The notes: a model not told the origin generated them from the letters alone. 57,500 nt of DNA from Symbiodinium natans (GCA_905221605.1 CAJNDS010002712.1:262501-320000), one strand, 5' to 3'. Shown: positions 21,335 to 32,424, counted from the first letter of the stretch. Made by a program: numbers and translations.

Positions 21335-24300
21335 GCGTGTCCTCAGCGACTTTCTCGTCAATATTCCCGGATGGTCCCTGGATGTAGGCGTCATAGGTCT
21401 GCATCATGGACCTTGACAAGGACTTCAAGCACCACCCCGCTGAGCTACCAGTCCAGCACTCTCAGACTTGTAAATCAGTCTTGCCGACTTCCGCTAGGCT
21501 TCATACATGTCTTCACATTTTCAAGCTCTCGGCTCTTTTCCCGTTTTCCGGAGGCGCTGCGAAGCTTCTCAGAGCTAGACAGAGTTGTGCACAAACACGT
21601 GTGACACACCAAAACACTCGTAACAGCTGCAGGACTGGAGGGCACGAGGCGGATCTCGCGTGGCATTTCGGCATTCTGGGAGCCCCACTTGTTCCACGCA
21701 CTGAGCTGACTTTGCCTCAGAAAAGGCTCCAGCTGATGTTGCAGCTAGTGACAGCTAGTGAGTGGTCCTTCCCTTCCCTGCTCACAACACGATGAAGCGC
21801 AGCGTGAGCAGAGTGCCGCAAAGTCCCCAAGAGGTGCAGTACTGCTTGGCTGAGCCTGCTTTTCACCCGCATGAAGCTGTACAGACTGCACTTTGCTGCA
21901 CTTGGCAGCACAGAGAAGCAAGCCTGACGGGCAACCTGTACAACTGAGCAAGGCTGCAGGCCCAGTCAGGGACATTGTCTTTGTCCAAAACAACCCTGGG
22001 GGCTGACCTACGAGGACCCCAGAGATCGGCGCCGTTCCCTTTGAAAGAACCGCCATGGTATCTCGTGGCCGAAGTACATTGCGCTGTACGACTGCCAAAC
22101 TTTAACTGCGTTCAGGGTGTACAGAAACCGAACAACCCCTGCAGAAATCCACCGGTCAGGCAAGGTATGTCGATGTGCCTTCAGCACGACACCTTGGCTG
22201 GCATTTGAATGAGCAGCTCATGAGTTTGGGCCGCATGCCACAACTGACTCACGTTCCGGAGTTGTGCTGCAGGTAAGGCAGAGGATCGCAGAGATTTGCT
22301 ACGACGCGGGTTGCCAGAATCTGTAACACTGCCAATCTGTTCGGGAAGCCTCGCAGGCCCGGTGGGGAGCTTCATCCAGACGTGGTTGCCCCAGCGTCCG
22401 TCTTCGGCTCCGGTGGCAGGTCGGTCACCTTCCATCCTCCTCGTTTGTGCATTCCTGCGGATGCAATGATGCAATGATTCAATAGTGCGAAACATACCAT
22501 TTCGCTTCAGACATCTTTGTGGAAATCAGGTACCTTGAATCGATGAGGTGTGCAAAAGACGTGCATGTGAGTCAGGTGGCCGGCTGCAGCTTTGTTGCTA
22601 CAAGCCTGTGCAGCCGTTTGCTCCGACATGGCTGTCTGCACACTGTGTCGTGCTCCTACAAGTAATGGCTTAGCTTAGGTTGCTACGAGTACGAACCACC
22701 TGTTTGACCAGACTTGGCCTCCCCAACCGTGAGCCTGAAACACTAAATGGCCCCAGATCCCACAATCCAAGCGAAGCCATCAGCAGGCCTGCATCAGGCG
22801 TGAGCAAGTCCGCCTGTCGTACATTGGAATGTATGAGAGATTGCTTTGGATTCACGGTCAAGGAAGCACTCGGCTTACGGAACAGTTGTGCCTTAGCGAG
22901 GCTGTGAAGCCACTCAGCAGTGACTGTCTTATCCTTGGAGTCGTTTTTGGAGGTCTTCGTGGTGGCGGTCCCCTCGAGGCAAATAACCTCCATGCGCAGG
23001 CCAGGTCTCACGTGTCTTGGGGACGGGCTTTGCAACCACAGATACCATAATCCGCCGACCCCGGCAAGCTGGGGCGGAGTGCCTGTGAAGTGCTTTTTCC
23101 GCTCTCGAGATGTGGACAGGAAGGCTCCACAGCGCACACGACTCTATTTTTTGCAAGCACCAAAGGCGAGATTACCGCTTCGCCCAAACCCTCGTCTCCG
23201 CAAACCCGACCCCTGCCCAAACCCCCATCCGAAATTCCATTCTTGTCGCGAAACGTGGCGAAGATCACCTCCTCAAAATATCTCTGGCGATTGGAAGGCG
23301 TTCACATGATCGTCCGCGAACGACACCCCTCTCGCGGGGCGCCGTGACGACTGGGGGGTGGGAGGTGTTCACATTTTCGTGCCGGCGCAACGGCGCACCG
23401 TGGCTGAAAGAGCAGCTGGCGAAAATAGGCGTCAATGTCTGTGGCACGTCGAGGTCGCATGGGTTTGAGGTCGAACTTTCGGTTTAGCGCTCGCGTCTTC
23501 AAGGTTCGTGCCGGAGTTTATCTTTTTCCTCATTCACAACTGTGCGATCCCATGACCCCCCCCCGCCATCCCCCACGCTGTTAAGCCAGCGCCCCAGGGA
23601 ACGGCCGAGCTTCCTTCAGTGTGCTACTGTACGCCTGCTGCCTGCTGCCTGTCTGCTTGCCCTGCTCTGCGCCCGGAGCCTGGCGGCTTTTACGGGGTCG
23701 GCGGAAGCGGCGCTAGCCCCTTAGATAAGATGTTTGTGGAATCTGATGGAGACTGGAACCTGCTGTCGCTGCTTGTGGGTGCGATCCCAGCCTCTTCGAG
23801 CTCCTCCTTGTCCTTTGAGGCTCCTCAGCACTTCTGATGCGATGCTGCTCGGAGTGAGTCCCGTCAAGCCCCTCAAGAACCTTTCCCTTCAACAAGATGC
23901 ATCGAGCGGAACCTCATGCAAGCTCGAAGTTCAAGAGCGCTCTTGAATACAGACATGCAAAGGAAAGAATCCCAAAATCCCTGGCGTTACGGCCCTAAAG
24001 CGCTCAAGTCAGGCTTCGCCGGTTCAGCCGCCAAGTGCCCGACGCTTCGATCGTCCTTTGCATGGAACGTCATCACGGCTCGTTGCTTTTAATGCTTCCG
24101 CCTCCCTTGAGGAACTGTCTGGCAGCTTACGTGAGTTTTCCGCCCTGCCACAATACGATTCATTAAAACGGTACCCCAACGAGCTTTCACTGAATGCTTT
24201 GAAAAGAGCTGGTCGTAGTTGAACCCGCACTCGGCATCGTGGCTGTGGTACTGCGCCCAGTAGCTGAAGATGCCACCTAACCAGCCGCATATTGGCTTTC

Positions 24301-26543
24301 ATGCTAAGCAACAGACTCAAGGTTCGCAACTCCAAATCTTAACACATTCACGATGGACTATGATGTACTCCTACATGCACACTTCGCCGCCGATGCATGC
24401 ATCATCATGTATCACCGAGTTCCGAGGCTTGACAGACACGTTGTTTGACATGGGAAAACGACATGCCTGCGTGAAGCTTCACGACGACGTCTGCCGAATC
24501 CTCCTCCATGCCGCCGCGGCGACCGTGAACCCAGAACTGCGGCGGCTGTGGGGGTTCAGGAGCCATGCGGAGGAAAGCTTCAGATACAGGCAGACGGGGT
24601 CACGCTTCGTTCGTCGCTTTGGTTTGAGGCGCTCGGTTGTGGGAATTGAAATTCCGCAGGGCCTACCTGGACTAAATGCTTTGAACGCAGGGGGACTTGC
24701 CTTTTTGAAGCTCTTGTTTGAGCACCAGCCAGGCTCAGCATTCCTCAGGAGGCGACAGGCAGATGCAAGAACTGAATGCCCAGGCCTGAAGCCTCATAAA
24801 TAGGGCCTTCGCGGCTTTAGGGATGTAGGGAATGGTAGGGACGTAGGGGGCTTCTTCAGCGTCACCAAGGTGCACTCCAGCGATGATGCTTTGGTTTGCC
24901 AGCTCCCTTGCCGTGATCGTCTCCTGGCTTCCCCTTAAGAGATGCGGGCACATCGGAATGACACTCTAGATATCCTGGAACTGCCCTCCTGAGCCCGAAA
25001 AAATTGGGGGGGGGGGAGGGGGGGGGGATGTTTGGGAGAACGCTCCTGGAGTGGCTCTTGGCCGCCTTCTCCACGAGAGGGGAGGAAGAACAAAGAGGGC
25101 CTCAGGAGGGTCTCTGAGGGGAGAGTGATCTCTCGGTTAGAGACACTGTTAGACAGGCTCTTCAGGATTGTTCGTTCCTTTTTGCGCGGTTTTTTGGGGG
25201 GGTGAGTTTAGAGGCAAGGCCCCAGCATCTCGTCCCCCTTCAGCAGGCCCAGCTTCATGCCGATCTCCCGCTGCAGGGATCCCAGGCTCGCATCCTCAGA
25301 GGGCGTAGTGATCCTCGACCCTCGTGTCAGCGGATGGCAAACATCCGTCGAGCATCAAAGACACACACACACACACACACAACGCACCAAAAGAAAGGTA
25401 ATCGCAGACTCGCATCCCCAGGGCAGGCGATGGAGGCGGCTGTGCCGCTCAGCAGGGACACCTGCAAGGGAGAAGACGGGGCAAGGCCTCCAAGGAGAAT
25501 TAGGGAGTTTTGGGGGGGTGAAGGGGACTCACGAGGAATGAGAGAGGTCGAGAGCTGGTACCCTCGGCAAGCCATCCATTTTGTCTGGACTACTGACTGC
25601 CTAGAATTTGCCCACTTGCGTCTTCCGGCACCTGCTGGCTCATGATAAGCACTGAGGGATGCGCATGTGGCCTGCTGCTATAAGTAAAACAGCTACTATC
25701 TGGAACGAAGCTGAACGGCGGGAGTGGGGTCAACTTTACAACAGGTCAGGACCGCGATGCTCTGCCCGGCACCTCTAGTATAAGCTCTTGGAATGAACAT
25801 AAGCGCACCCGGAGCGTGCAGGAGCGCACGAACGCGAACCCGTACGCCCACACAAAAGACGAAAAGACCCGAAACAAAGGCGCAAAAATACCGTATGCCG
25901 TGTATGCCGTACGCACCCGTGCCTGTGCGCCGTATGCGCCCGGGCGTGCTCCTGCTCCCCCCAGTGTGCACCCATGCACGCCCCTGCATGGCCGCCAATG
26001 CTTGCCCACACAACCTACATTTGAGTCGAATTCTCTGCGCCCACGTGTTTGTCACGGCCCCTGGACGTCTGTACATCCATCTGAACAACCGCTAGCACGC
26101 AGGTCAAGATCCAGTTCCCAGTACTTGCCGAGCATGCCCCGCTCGTTCACTGATTTGGTCGCCCCGTACCCTCAATGCAAGCATTGCGTGAGCTTGAGGG
26201 GTTGTTGACTCTTTGGGGGGTCTAGACTTTAGAGGAGTGTCACTGAGCTGGAAGACGAAGGCTGAGTTTTCACAAAGTGCGACCAGGGGGAAGCAGGTTG
26301 AGAAGATGCTTGCAGTGTGATGAGCATTTCCACCCCAGAGGTCCGAAGTCCACGTCAACACACACCACAGGTTCAACAAATGTGCAAGGAGGTCGAATGA
26401 GCCGGCCACGAAAAGGCACAAAACCCAAAACAAACGGTGTCAAAGAGAGATCCGGCTGGGATTGCCCGGGTCTGCGGCCTGACAGCCCGACAGTGCTAGG
26501 GACCTGCCTCAAAGGTAACTTCCGCAGCCGTGTCATCAGCCAT
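21335..26543 (-). CDS. unknown gene with ubiquitin-like N-terminus, paralog B
   Basis: Paralog of the gene at 14369-18809, with matching exons: 26508-26543 (ATG 26541-26543, MADDTAAEVTFE), 25414-25461, 25221-25294, 24866-24923, about 24701-24752, 24467-24536, 24175-24276, about 23772-23844, 22789-22987 (E9 and E10 fused), 22358-22433 (one copy of E11) and about 21335-21425. Several exons are identical in length and splice phase to paralog A. Differences include an 18 bp in-frame loss in the neighbouring gene, a 6 bp in-frame loss in E11, deletion of the acidic part of E10, and loss of the acceptor AG before E5. Homology stops near 21335, where a TTC and CCCAGTCCT repeat module replaces the 3' exons, so this copy may end differently or be non-functional. 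Confidence 0.65.
22789..22987 (-). CDS. fused exon E9-E10 of paralog B
   Basis: It reads VICLEGTATTKTSKNDSK then directly KTVTAEWLHSLAKAQLFRK and QADLLTPD. In paralog A the VICLEGTATKKT piece and the VTVEFLHSIAKA piece are separated by an intron and an acidic stretch (about 16280-16515). One continuous frame here therefore means deletion of the intron plus the acidic part. It ends at a GC donor. Confidence 0.78.
24175..24276 (-). CDS. exon E7 of paralog B
   Basis: Same length, frame and splice sites as 17079-17180. It reads YWAQYHSHDAECGFNYDQLF then SKHSVKARWG. The few amino-acid changes are conservative, and the block SKHSVKARWG is unchanged, which supports coding in both copies. Confidence 0.8.
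24866..24923 (-). CDS. exon E4 of paralog B
   Basis: Partner of 17813-17870, same length and splice sites, reading ETITARELANQSIIAGV. Confidence 0.77.
25221..25294 (-). CDS. exon E3 of paralog B
   Basis: Partner of 18290-18363 with identical reading frame and length. Base changes between the two are almost all at silent positions, which is the best sign of past purifying selection on this gene. Confidence 0.82.
25414..25461 (-). CDS. exon E2 of paralog B
   Basis: Partner of 18481-18528: same 48 bp length, same peptide and same GCGAGT donor. Confidence 0.8.
26508..26543 (-). CDS. first exon E1 of paralog B
   Basis: ATG at 26541-26543, peptide MADDTAAEVTFE, same context and donor as paralog A. 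An upstream AG (cccctag) could accept a spliced leader. Confidence 0.7.
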
Positions 26544-26682
26544 TGCTCGAAACTAGGGGTAGACCCGCTTGGCGCACGAAGCCGAAAGCACTGGTGCAAT
26601 CAACATCTTCACTCTAAGCTACATCCCAGCGGCTGCTTCTTTCCAAACACTGTGCTTCGCACCCAAGCGCAACGGCTCTTGC

Positions 26683-27160
26683 AGGTCTCACATGCGCTGG
26701 GTTCTGAGTGAAGGACCCCTTGCCCGTGTAGTTGTTGCCAGAGGTCACCTGCGGCCCTGCCATGGAGGCGTAGAGACCTCGCACCAAAAAGCTATAAGAA
26801 CACACCAAGATACACACCCAAAAAGACATCCAAGAAATTTGGGACAAGGATTCGGAATTGGAACCCTGGGCTCTGGACTGACATAGTTATCGTAGTCTGA
26901 TTTGGCCCACCATACCTCTGCACGCGGTGGAAGGGCGAAGATGGATGCGGAACCTTGCTACATCTGTGCTCTTGCGTCGAAGTAGTAGTGGAAGCCGCAG
27001 AAACTGTTCATTGCACGATGCGAGGACAGGCAGCCGCAAGGGCCAGAGAACCACCCCGGAACTGCGGGCACTGTTTCAGGTACTTGTTGAAGTCCGCAGC
27101 TTTCCCTGCAGTCCGTTCTGTACCCATCTAGCAATATGTAGGCACTTATCGGATCTCGTG
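26683..27160 (-). CDS. DYxKY-motif protein, 3' exons, copy 2
   Basis: Partners of 18949-19450: 26683-26777 (LYASMAGPQVTSGNNYTGKG), about 26885-26925 (one base lost, so the ADYDKY reading is broken here) and about 27055-27155 (GYRTAGKAADFNKYLKQ, lacking 18 bases in frame). The middle-exon frameshift suggests this copy is decaying or skips the exon. Confidence 0.55.
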
Positions 27161-27379
27161 GCCTTGCAGTTCTAGGCATGTGAAAACATGATAAGGTAAT
27201 CAGTAAGAAGAATATATACTTGATTGTAATGATGATCCTAATGATAATAATCATATATATATATATATGCTACCCACCCCCCCCCCCATAGGCCCACGTT
27301 TTCGCGTGTCTTAGCGTGTTTTACACACAAAAAAGCATAATTTACTACTTCTTTTGCTGCCCAGATTCCTTCTCATTTT

Positions 27380-28140
27380 AACAGGATTCCTATGAATTAT
27401 AACCGGTTCTTTTTAATTTTGTTAAGGGTTCCTATTCATTTTGATAGGTTCCCTATTGACTTTTATCGGTTCCAAAAAATTTGGCAGGATTCCTACGAAT
27501 TCAATAGAGGATTCCTATTTATTTTCATAGGATTCCAACAAAGTTTCATAGGGTCCCTGATTATTCTAATGTACTAAGATTCCTATCAATTTTAGGGTTC
27601 TTATTCATATTAATGGGATTCGTATTAATTTGAATAGGGATCTCATTCGTTTGAAAAGGATTCCTATTGGTTTAGGCTCATATTCATTTAGTAGGATTCC
27701 TATTATAATTCTTGTTAAAGGAATCTTATTCCTTCATAGGAGTCCTAGTACTTCCTATTATTAATCTTAGTAAGAAACCTTCTCAGTCTAGTAGGAGTCC
27801 TATGAATTACCAAGCGTTCTTTTTGATTTGTTAAGGGTTCCTTTTCATTCTAATCGGCTTCCTATCAGCTTTTATCCGAATAAAATTTGATATGATTCGT
27901 ATGATTTCAATGAAAGGTTCCTCCTACTTATTATCATAGGATTCCAATAAAGTTTCATAGGGTTCCTAAATACTTTTCATATGGCTCCTACTCATGCAAC
28001 AAGATTCCTATCAATTTCAGGGCTCTTCTCATGTTAATGGGATTCGTATTCATGTTTAATAGGGATCTCATTCATTTAAAAGGGATTCCTATGGGTTTAG
28101 GCTCATACTAATTTTAGTAGGATTCTTATTATTTAAGGGT
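27380..28140. repeat. two 410 bp units of GGATTCCTAT-type repeats
   Basis: TCCTATGAATTA followed by a GTTCTTTTT stretch begins at 27388 and again at 27798. The two units stay alignable to about 28135. Inside each unit a short motif (GGATTCCTAT with variants) recurs every 20-40 bases. Confidence 0.85.
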
Positions 28141-28149
28141 TCACACTTT

Positions 28150-28880
28150 TTATAGGAGTCCCATTGGTACACCTGGAAGGCCTGAAGTGCGGTACTGTCC
28201 CAATCTTTTTGGGACAGTGAAGCAAAAACGCTGTACTGTCCCAAAAAACTCAATAAAAACAATCTTTTGAGGGTTTCCAGGTCAAAGATTGGGACAGTAC
28301 GGTGTTTTTGCATGACTGGACCCAAAAACATTGGGACAGTACAGCGTTTTCTGCACCTGGAGGGCCTGAAGTGCTGTACTGTCCCAATCTTTTTGAAACA
28401 GAGAACCCAAAAACATTGGGACAGTGCAGTGTTTTCGACACCTGGAGGGCCTGAAGTGCTGTACTGTCCCAATCTTTCAGAAAAGCAAAAACCCTGTACT
28501 GTCCCAATCTTTGAGCTGGAGACCCTCAAAAGATTTTTTGGTTTTTTTGGGACAGTACAGCGTTTTTGCTTCTCTGAGCCTAAAAGATTGGGACGGTACA
28601 GCGTTTTTGCATGCCTCGACCCAAAAACATTGGGACAGTACAGCATTTTTGCATGCATGGACCCAAAAACATTGGACAGTGCAGCGTTTTCTGCACCTGG
28701 AGAGCTTGAAGTGCTGTACTGTCCCAATCTTTTTGGGACACAGACGCAAAAACACTGTACTGTCCCAGTCTTTGAGCTGGAGACCCTGAAAAGATTGTTT
28801 TTTTTGGGGGGGGGGGGACAGTACAGCGTTTTTACTCGTCTGAGACTAAAAGATTGGGACAGTACAGCGTTTTTGCAGTT
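28150..28880. repeat. bidirectional GGGACAGTACAGCG repeat array
   Basis: The core GGGACAGTACAGCGTTTTTG occurs about ten times forward and its complement about seven times in some 730 bases, with minor changes. A longer context (CACCTGGAGGGCCTGAAGTG before the reverse core) recurs at least three times. Adjacent opposite copies make hairpins, for example near 28193-28220 (ACTGTCCCAA, a short loop, then TTGGGACAGT). Confidence 0.9.
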
Positions 28881-28979
28881 TCTATTTGCCCTGGGAGGCC
28901 CTTAAACCCTAAACCCCTAAACCCTCCGGTGTAGCCAGGGCACCTGAGGCAGGCAAAACTATAGGAAAAGTGTGGGCCT

Positions 28980-29042
28980 ATGGGGGGGGGGGGGTACCAT
29001 ATATACATATATATTTATATGTATATATATATATATATATTT
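28980..29042. repeat. poly-G and palindromic TATA run
   Basis: About twelve G, then an alternating ATATATACATATATATTT stretch that can fold back on itself, then an (AT)n run. It marks the right end of the AT-rich block. Confidence 0.8.
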
Positions 29043-29244
29043 CATACTATCATGATGATTATGAATATCACCTCATACCGTAAAGTATCGAGGAAGGACA
29101 GCGACATGAATACAGCAGTAATACAGCAAATGCTGGTGACATCTGAGGGCAGGACCAATCCACCCATGGCGGCAGATTCCGGAGGACACACTACGAAAGC
29201 CGAAGTCGTGCAGCCTGAAGCTGCTCCAGCTACGGAAAACCGAA

Positions 29245-29865
29245 CAATTCCCAAGACTCTCTCGTCTAGCTCTTGTGCTGATGCGACAATGGAGGTTGGG
29301 TCGGGGCCGTCGAAGCCCCCCCAGACACCGCAAGTTCCAGTATGTGTGTGTGTGTGTATGCCTTGCCAGAAGATTCTTGCAGAAGTTCTGAGCCTGAACT
29401 GCGGGCCGCCGCCAAGCTGTGCTTCGCCAAGGCTCCCGAGCTCGGCACTCCCCTCCCCCAAAAAAAAAAAGGCGGAGCATGCACAGGCCAGCCGATAGCC
29501 GAAGATCTCCCTAAGTGATGGCTTGGTTCCACGGCTCCGTACTTGTTCCTTCCACTCGCGTTCGCGAGAGCAATCGACTGTCGTGAGAAACACGACGCAA
29601 ACAAATTCAACATCAGAAGGGCCAGGGTCCGGCAATGCTCCTGAAACTACCGCTGTTCTTCTACGATGCTGACCCCTAAACCTTGCTGTGTGACCCGTTT
29701 GGGTGCACGGCCACCACTTGCTCTGACTCAAAATCTCGCCGTCTGGCGAGGACAGATGGCAGAGCTGCAAAGCCTGCGGCTTCTGGGAAAAAGCCGCGAT
29801 CAGTATGCACGTAGCTGCGCAGCCGAGCGGGCGGGACAACAGCAGGAAGGTTGCACATGAAAATC
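29245..29865 (-). CDS. upstream exons of the copy 2 DYxKY region
   Basis: About 29720-29860 reads ARLRSYVHTDRGFFPEA and AALPSVLARRRDFES, with one extra codon compared with copy 1, so the frame is kept. About 29500-29580 reads REREWKEQVRS. About 29245-29320 reads GPDPTSIVASAQELDERV. The three-base insertion in the first piece supports coding. The open frame is 265 codons in total but crosses a TG/CA microsatellite, so it is not one exon. Confidence 0.5.
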
Positions 29866-29869
29866 TTTG

Positions 29870-30780
29870 CCTTGTCTAGGGCATCGTTGGCGCACACCCA
29901 ACGGCACCCTTCCTGCTTCTCAGCTATCGACCTACATATCCTACATTTCGCGAGCTACAGACTTCTCATTCATGAGGGCCTAAACGCTCAGCTTCTGCCC
30001 TGCAGCAGGCAACATCACGTCCGCCGTGCCTGTCATTGAGGCCAAGGAAACACATGAAACACCACCCGGCAGCCCTGTCATGGCCTGTCTTGCCGCATTG
30101 CACTGCTTGTGTCTACTCTGCTCACTGCTGCCATGCTGTACCCTTCCTTCGTGATTCTCTCGTCTCGTTCTGCACAGCTCTGGTTTAGCTGTGATCTGCA
30201 CATGACTTGCAAAGCATGCTATTCAGTGTGCGCCTCCAGCTATTTCATAGCTGGCACTGACATGACCCGAGCCAGGGTCTTTCCTGCAACTTCAGGCATG
30301 GAACAGGCATGGAACTCAATGCAAGGCAAGTCTTCTCTGCAAAGAGGTGGCTCTCGCTGTTCCCGCGACTGAGTTGCATTGAGTTGCAAGTGACTGAGTG
30401 GGGGAGGGAGAGGATGAATGCAGCCAAGATTGTGAGCCTTGCCACACCACATAATCCACAAGTCATGCACGCAAGAGCACGCAGAGCTAAGCCCTTTTTC
30501 TGAACTTCCCCCCTGCTTTCAATGCAGGTCCTGTCTGCGAAGCTTCAGGGTTCACCTCCAAAGGGCACCTGGGGGGTCAAAGCAGCTCATGCTCAGCAGC
30601 CTTCATATGTAAAAGGGTGCCCAGCACTCATTCTTCGGTCCTTCGGTAGGAACTTCCAATTTTGGTGCTGAGCTTCGCGGCATATGATCGCAAGAGAAAC
30701 GGTTATACTTCGGCATCTGCAAGGGAGGACGGTCTGGTGTCACCTGCCAAAGCCGGTAAGCCTTTGATCATGCGAACACC
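29870..30780. other. no clear gene; one weak minus exon
   Basis: The only weak candidate is minus 30240-30340 (FHACSMPEVAGKTLARVM). Otherwise nothing stands out on either strand. A TTGAGTTGCA motif is repeated near 30370. Confidence 0.35.
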
Positions 30781-30782
30781 AT

Positions 30783-31913
30783 GAACACCAAGCCAAGAAA
30801 ACCGAACTTTGCCTCCACAACCGGCATGACAAACTGCGGAGGCCCATATCTCTCCTGGAGCACAGGTGCAAGACTCTGCAAGACTCTGCAAGACCCATCA
30901 CACCACCCGATAAGACTGAAGAATCTGAAACCGACTGAAGGCAGCATTAACAAATACCTGACCTGCCATGAGCCATGAAAACTCTAGTCCTTGGTGTCCT
31001 CGCCTACGAAGCGGCTCATCGAGCCCTGCAACTCCTGCAGCATTGTAAAGTTTCCATTGGTCCAAGCCTGGGATTCCTCGATAGTCCGGGGATGACGCTT
31101 CTATTATGTTTTTTTTTTTTGGGGTGGGGGGGGGGGGGTTCTTAAGCAACTACTTAGTTGCGGGGGGCACAGGTTGCACCTCGCCAGTCGGCTTCTGCTT
31201 GCGGACGCTGATGTACGAAGCGTTCTTGACCTGCAGATGCAGGAGCCAGCTGTTTGATCCCTTTGGCAGCGTTGAAGCTCGTTGTCACCCACGTTGCTTG
31301 CGTAGCCCGGCCATGCATACTCTACTCAGCAGGATGTAATCTTGGGGGGAGGTAGGGCAACCGCAGGGTAACGGGTATGCCCTCAGATGCCCAGCTTTCC
31401 AACAAAAGCAGATGGAAGCAGAGGACAGTCACGGAACAAGCTGGAAGAGGTGCACAAAGTGCAGGTGCAGCGACATCCCGAAGAGCTATGCAGATGCTCT
31501 GGAGAAAAACAGTCTGCCTCCGCACCTCACTGTGTGGAGCTGGGATCTCACAGACTAAGGATGCGACCACTTCGAAGCCATGGAGTTGCGACAACAGCTG
31601 CTGGCCTCAGAAAACTCAGGGCACCATACAATTCAATTGTCGCCTTTTTTATGTCGGCAACCCCTCAACTCTGCGAGCGTTGCCGGCCGTCGATGCAAAT
31701 CTGCCAAAGGCAAAACAGAAAACTCTGACCAAGCTTCCGACGCGGCTTGGCCGGGTTCAGCTTGCGATGCCGCACGTAGTCGTGCTCGCCTCATGTCGGT
31801 GCAGCACGTCTCTCGAAAAGCTCTTCCAACATCGCGTTTCTCGAGGCTCTCGCTGTTGCAGAAGGCTTTCCAAATACACTCGGCGGAGACGCGGTCGATT
31901 GAAGCCGGAATGC
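30783..31913 (-). CDS. exon cluster of unknown gene(s)
   Basis: Minus-strand exons: about 31640-31913 (ASIDRVSAECIWKAFCNSE, KRDVGRAFRETCC, AASQAEPGQAASEAWSEF), about 31330-31590 (weaker, SEVRRQTVFLQSICIAL), about 31231-31295 (TSFNAAKGIKQLAPA), 31150-31230 (VKNASYISVRKQKPTGE, ending VPPATK and TAG), 30990-31066 (WTNGNFTMLQELQGSMSRF then VGEDTK) and about 30783-30900 (PVVEAKFGFLGLVFMVF). The TAG at 31150 may be a real stop, which would split this into two genes. The acceptors are AG|G. No family is recognised. Confidence 0.6.
31105..31140. repeat. T-run and G-run homopolymers
   Basis: Eleven T followed by GGGGTGGGGG and more G, just past the TAG-ending exon on the minus strand, so A-rich/C-rich in the sense direction. 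It could act in RNA 3' processing, but that is a guess. Confidence 0.7.
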
Positions 31914-32424
31914 CTCATCGTCGGCACGCAAGCACAAACTGTGACTCACATCATTACGTTGTTGCTGCGCTGAGATTGCGCGCGCGCGCGCCGATAAAAT
32001 CGAGTTTCCAAAAACAACATAAGCCCTTACCTCGATAATAGACCCGGAAGTTGCTTCAACTTAGAACGGCGCAGCTCCACCTGAGGGTTGTCGACAGACA
32101 TCGGCTGAAGACTAAACCCCTTTGTGCTGAACAAGCCCAGGTATCGTTTTGGAGGGCTTTTGGGACAATTGCAGGGTTTGGGGTTTGTGGTCCTTCCTAA
32201 ACCCTAGCACATGTCACCGTTTGGGGCTCGAGGGCCTTGGGATGGTGGCTTCGGCATTGTGGGCCCAAGGACCCCCCCCCTGGGTTTGCTCACCCTTACA
32301 TGTGGCAAAGCATACTGTGTCGTATCTGATGCTCTGGTGTGTCCACGTTTCTCTGAGCTTGCGAACTTCATGGAAGGTCAATGGGCGCCCGTCAAGCCTC
32401 CTATGAGTTTTTTGGACTCTTACT

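Larger units (their letters stand above)
27180..29040. other. AT-rich repeat block present only in duplication copy 2
   Basis: Copy 1 homology ends near 27175 and resumes after about 29240. The block between is far more AT-rich than the rest of the window. It contains an (AT)n run, a two-unit 410 bp repeat, a dense array of short inverted motifs, a short CCCTAAA tract and a palindromic TATA run. No transposase or reverse transcriptase frame is visible. It probably lies within an intron or between genes. Confidence 0.8.
21335..29865. repeat. tandem segmental duplication, copy 2
   Basis: Partner of 14369-20920. Matches include 21380-21440/14420-14480, 21680-22110/14570-15000, 22330-22520/15170-15365, 23810-24330/16740-17240, 24330-24760/17240-17650, 24840-24930/17790-17880, 25215-25470/18285-18530, 26440-27170/18700-19450 and 29270-29850/20300-20890. 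It is longer than copy 1 because 27180-29040 holds AT-rich and inverted repeats. Copy 1 has different sequence at that point. Confidence 0.9.

Noticed and set aside
21410-21460. tRNA-like A box (TAGCTCAGCGGG on the minus strand)
   Set aside because: No matching B box, no acceptor stem, and the sequence overlaps exon E12 shared with paralog A.
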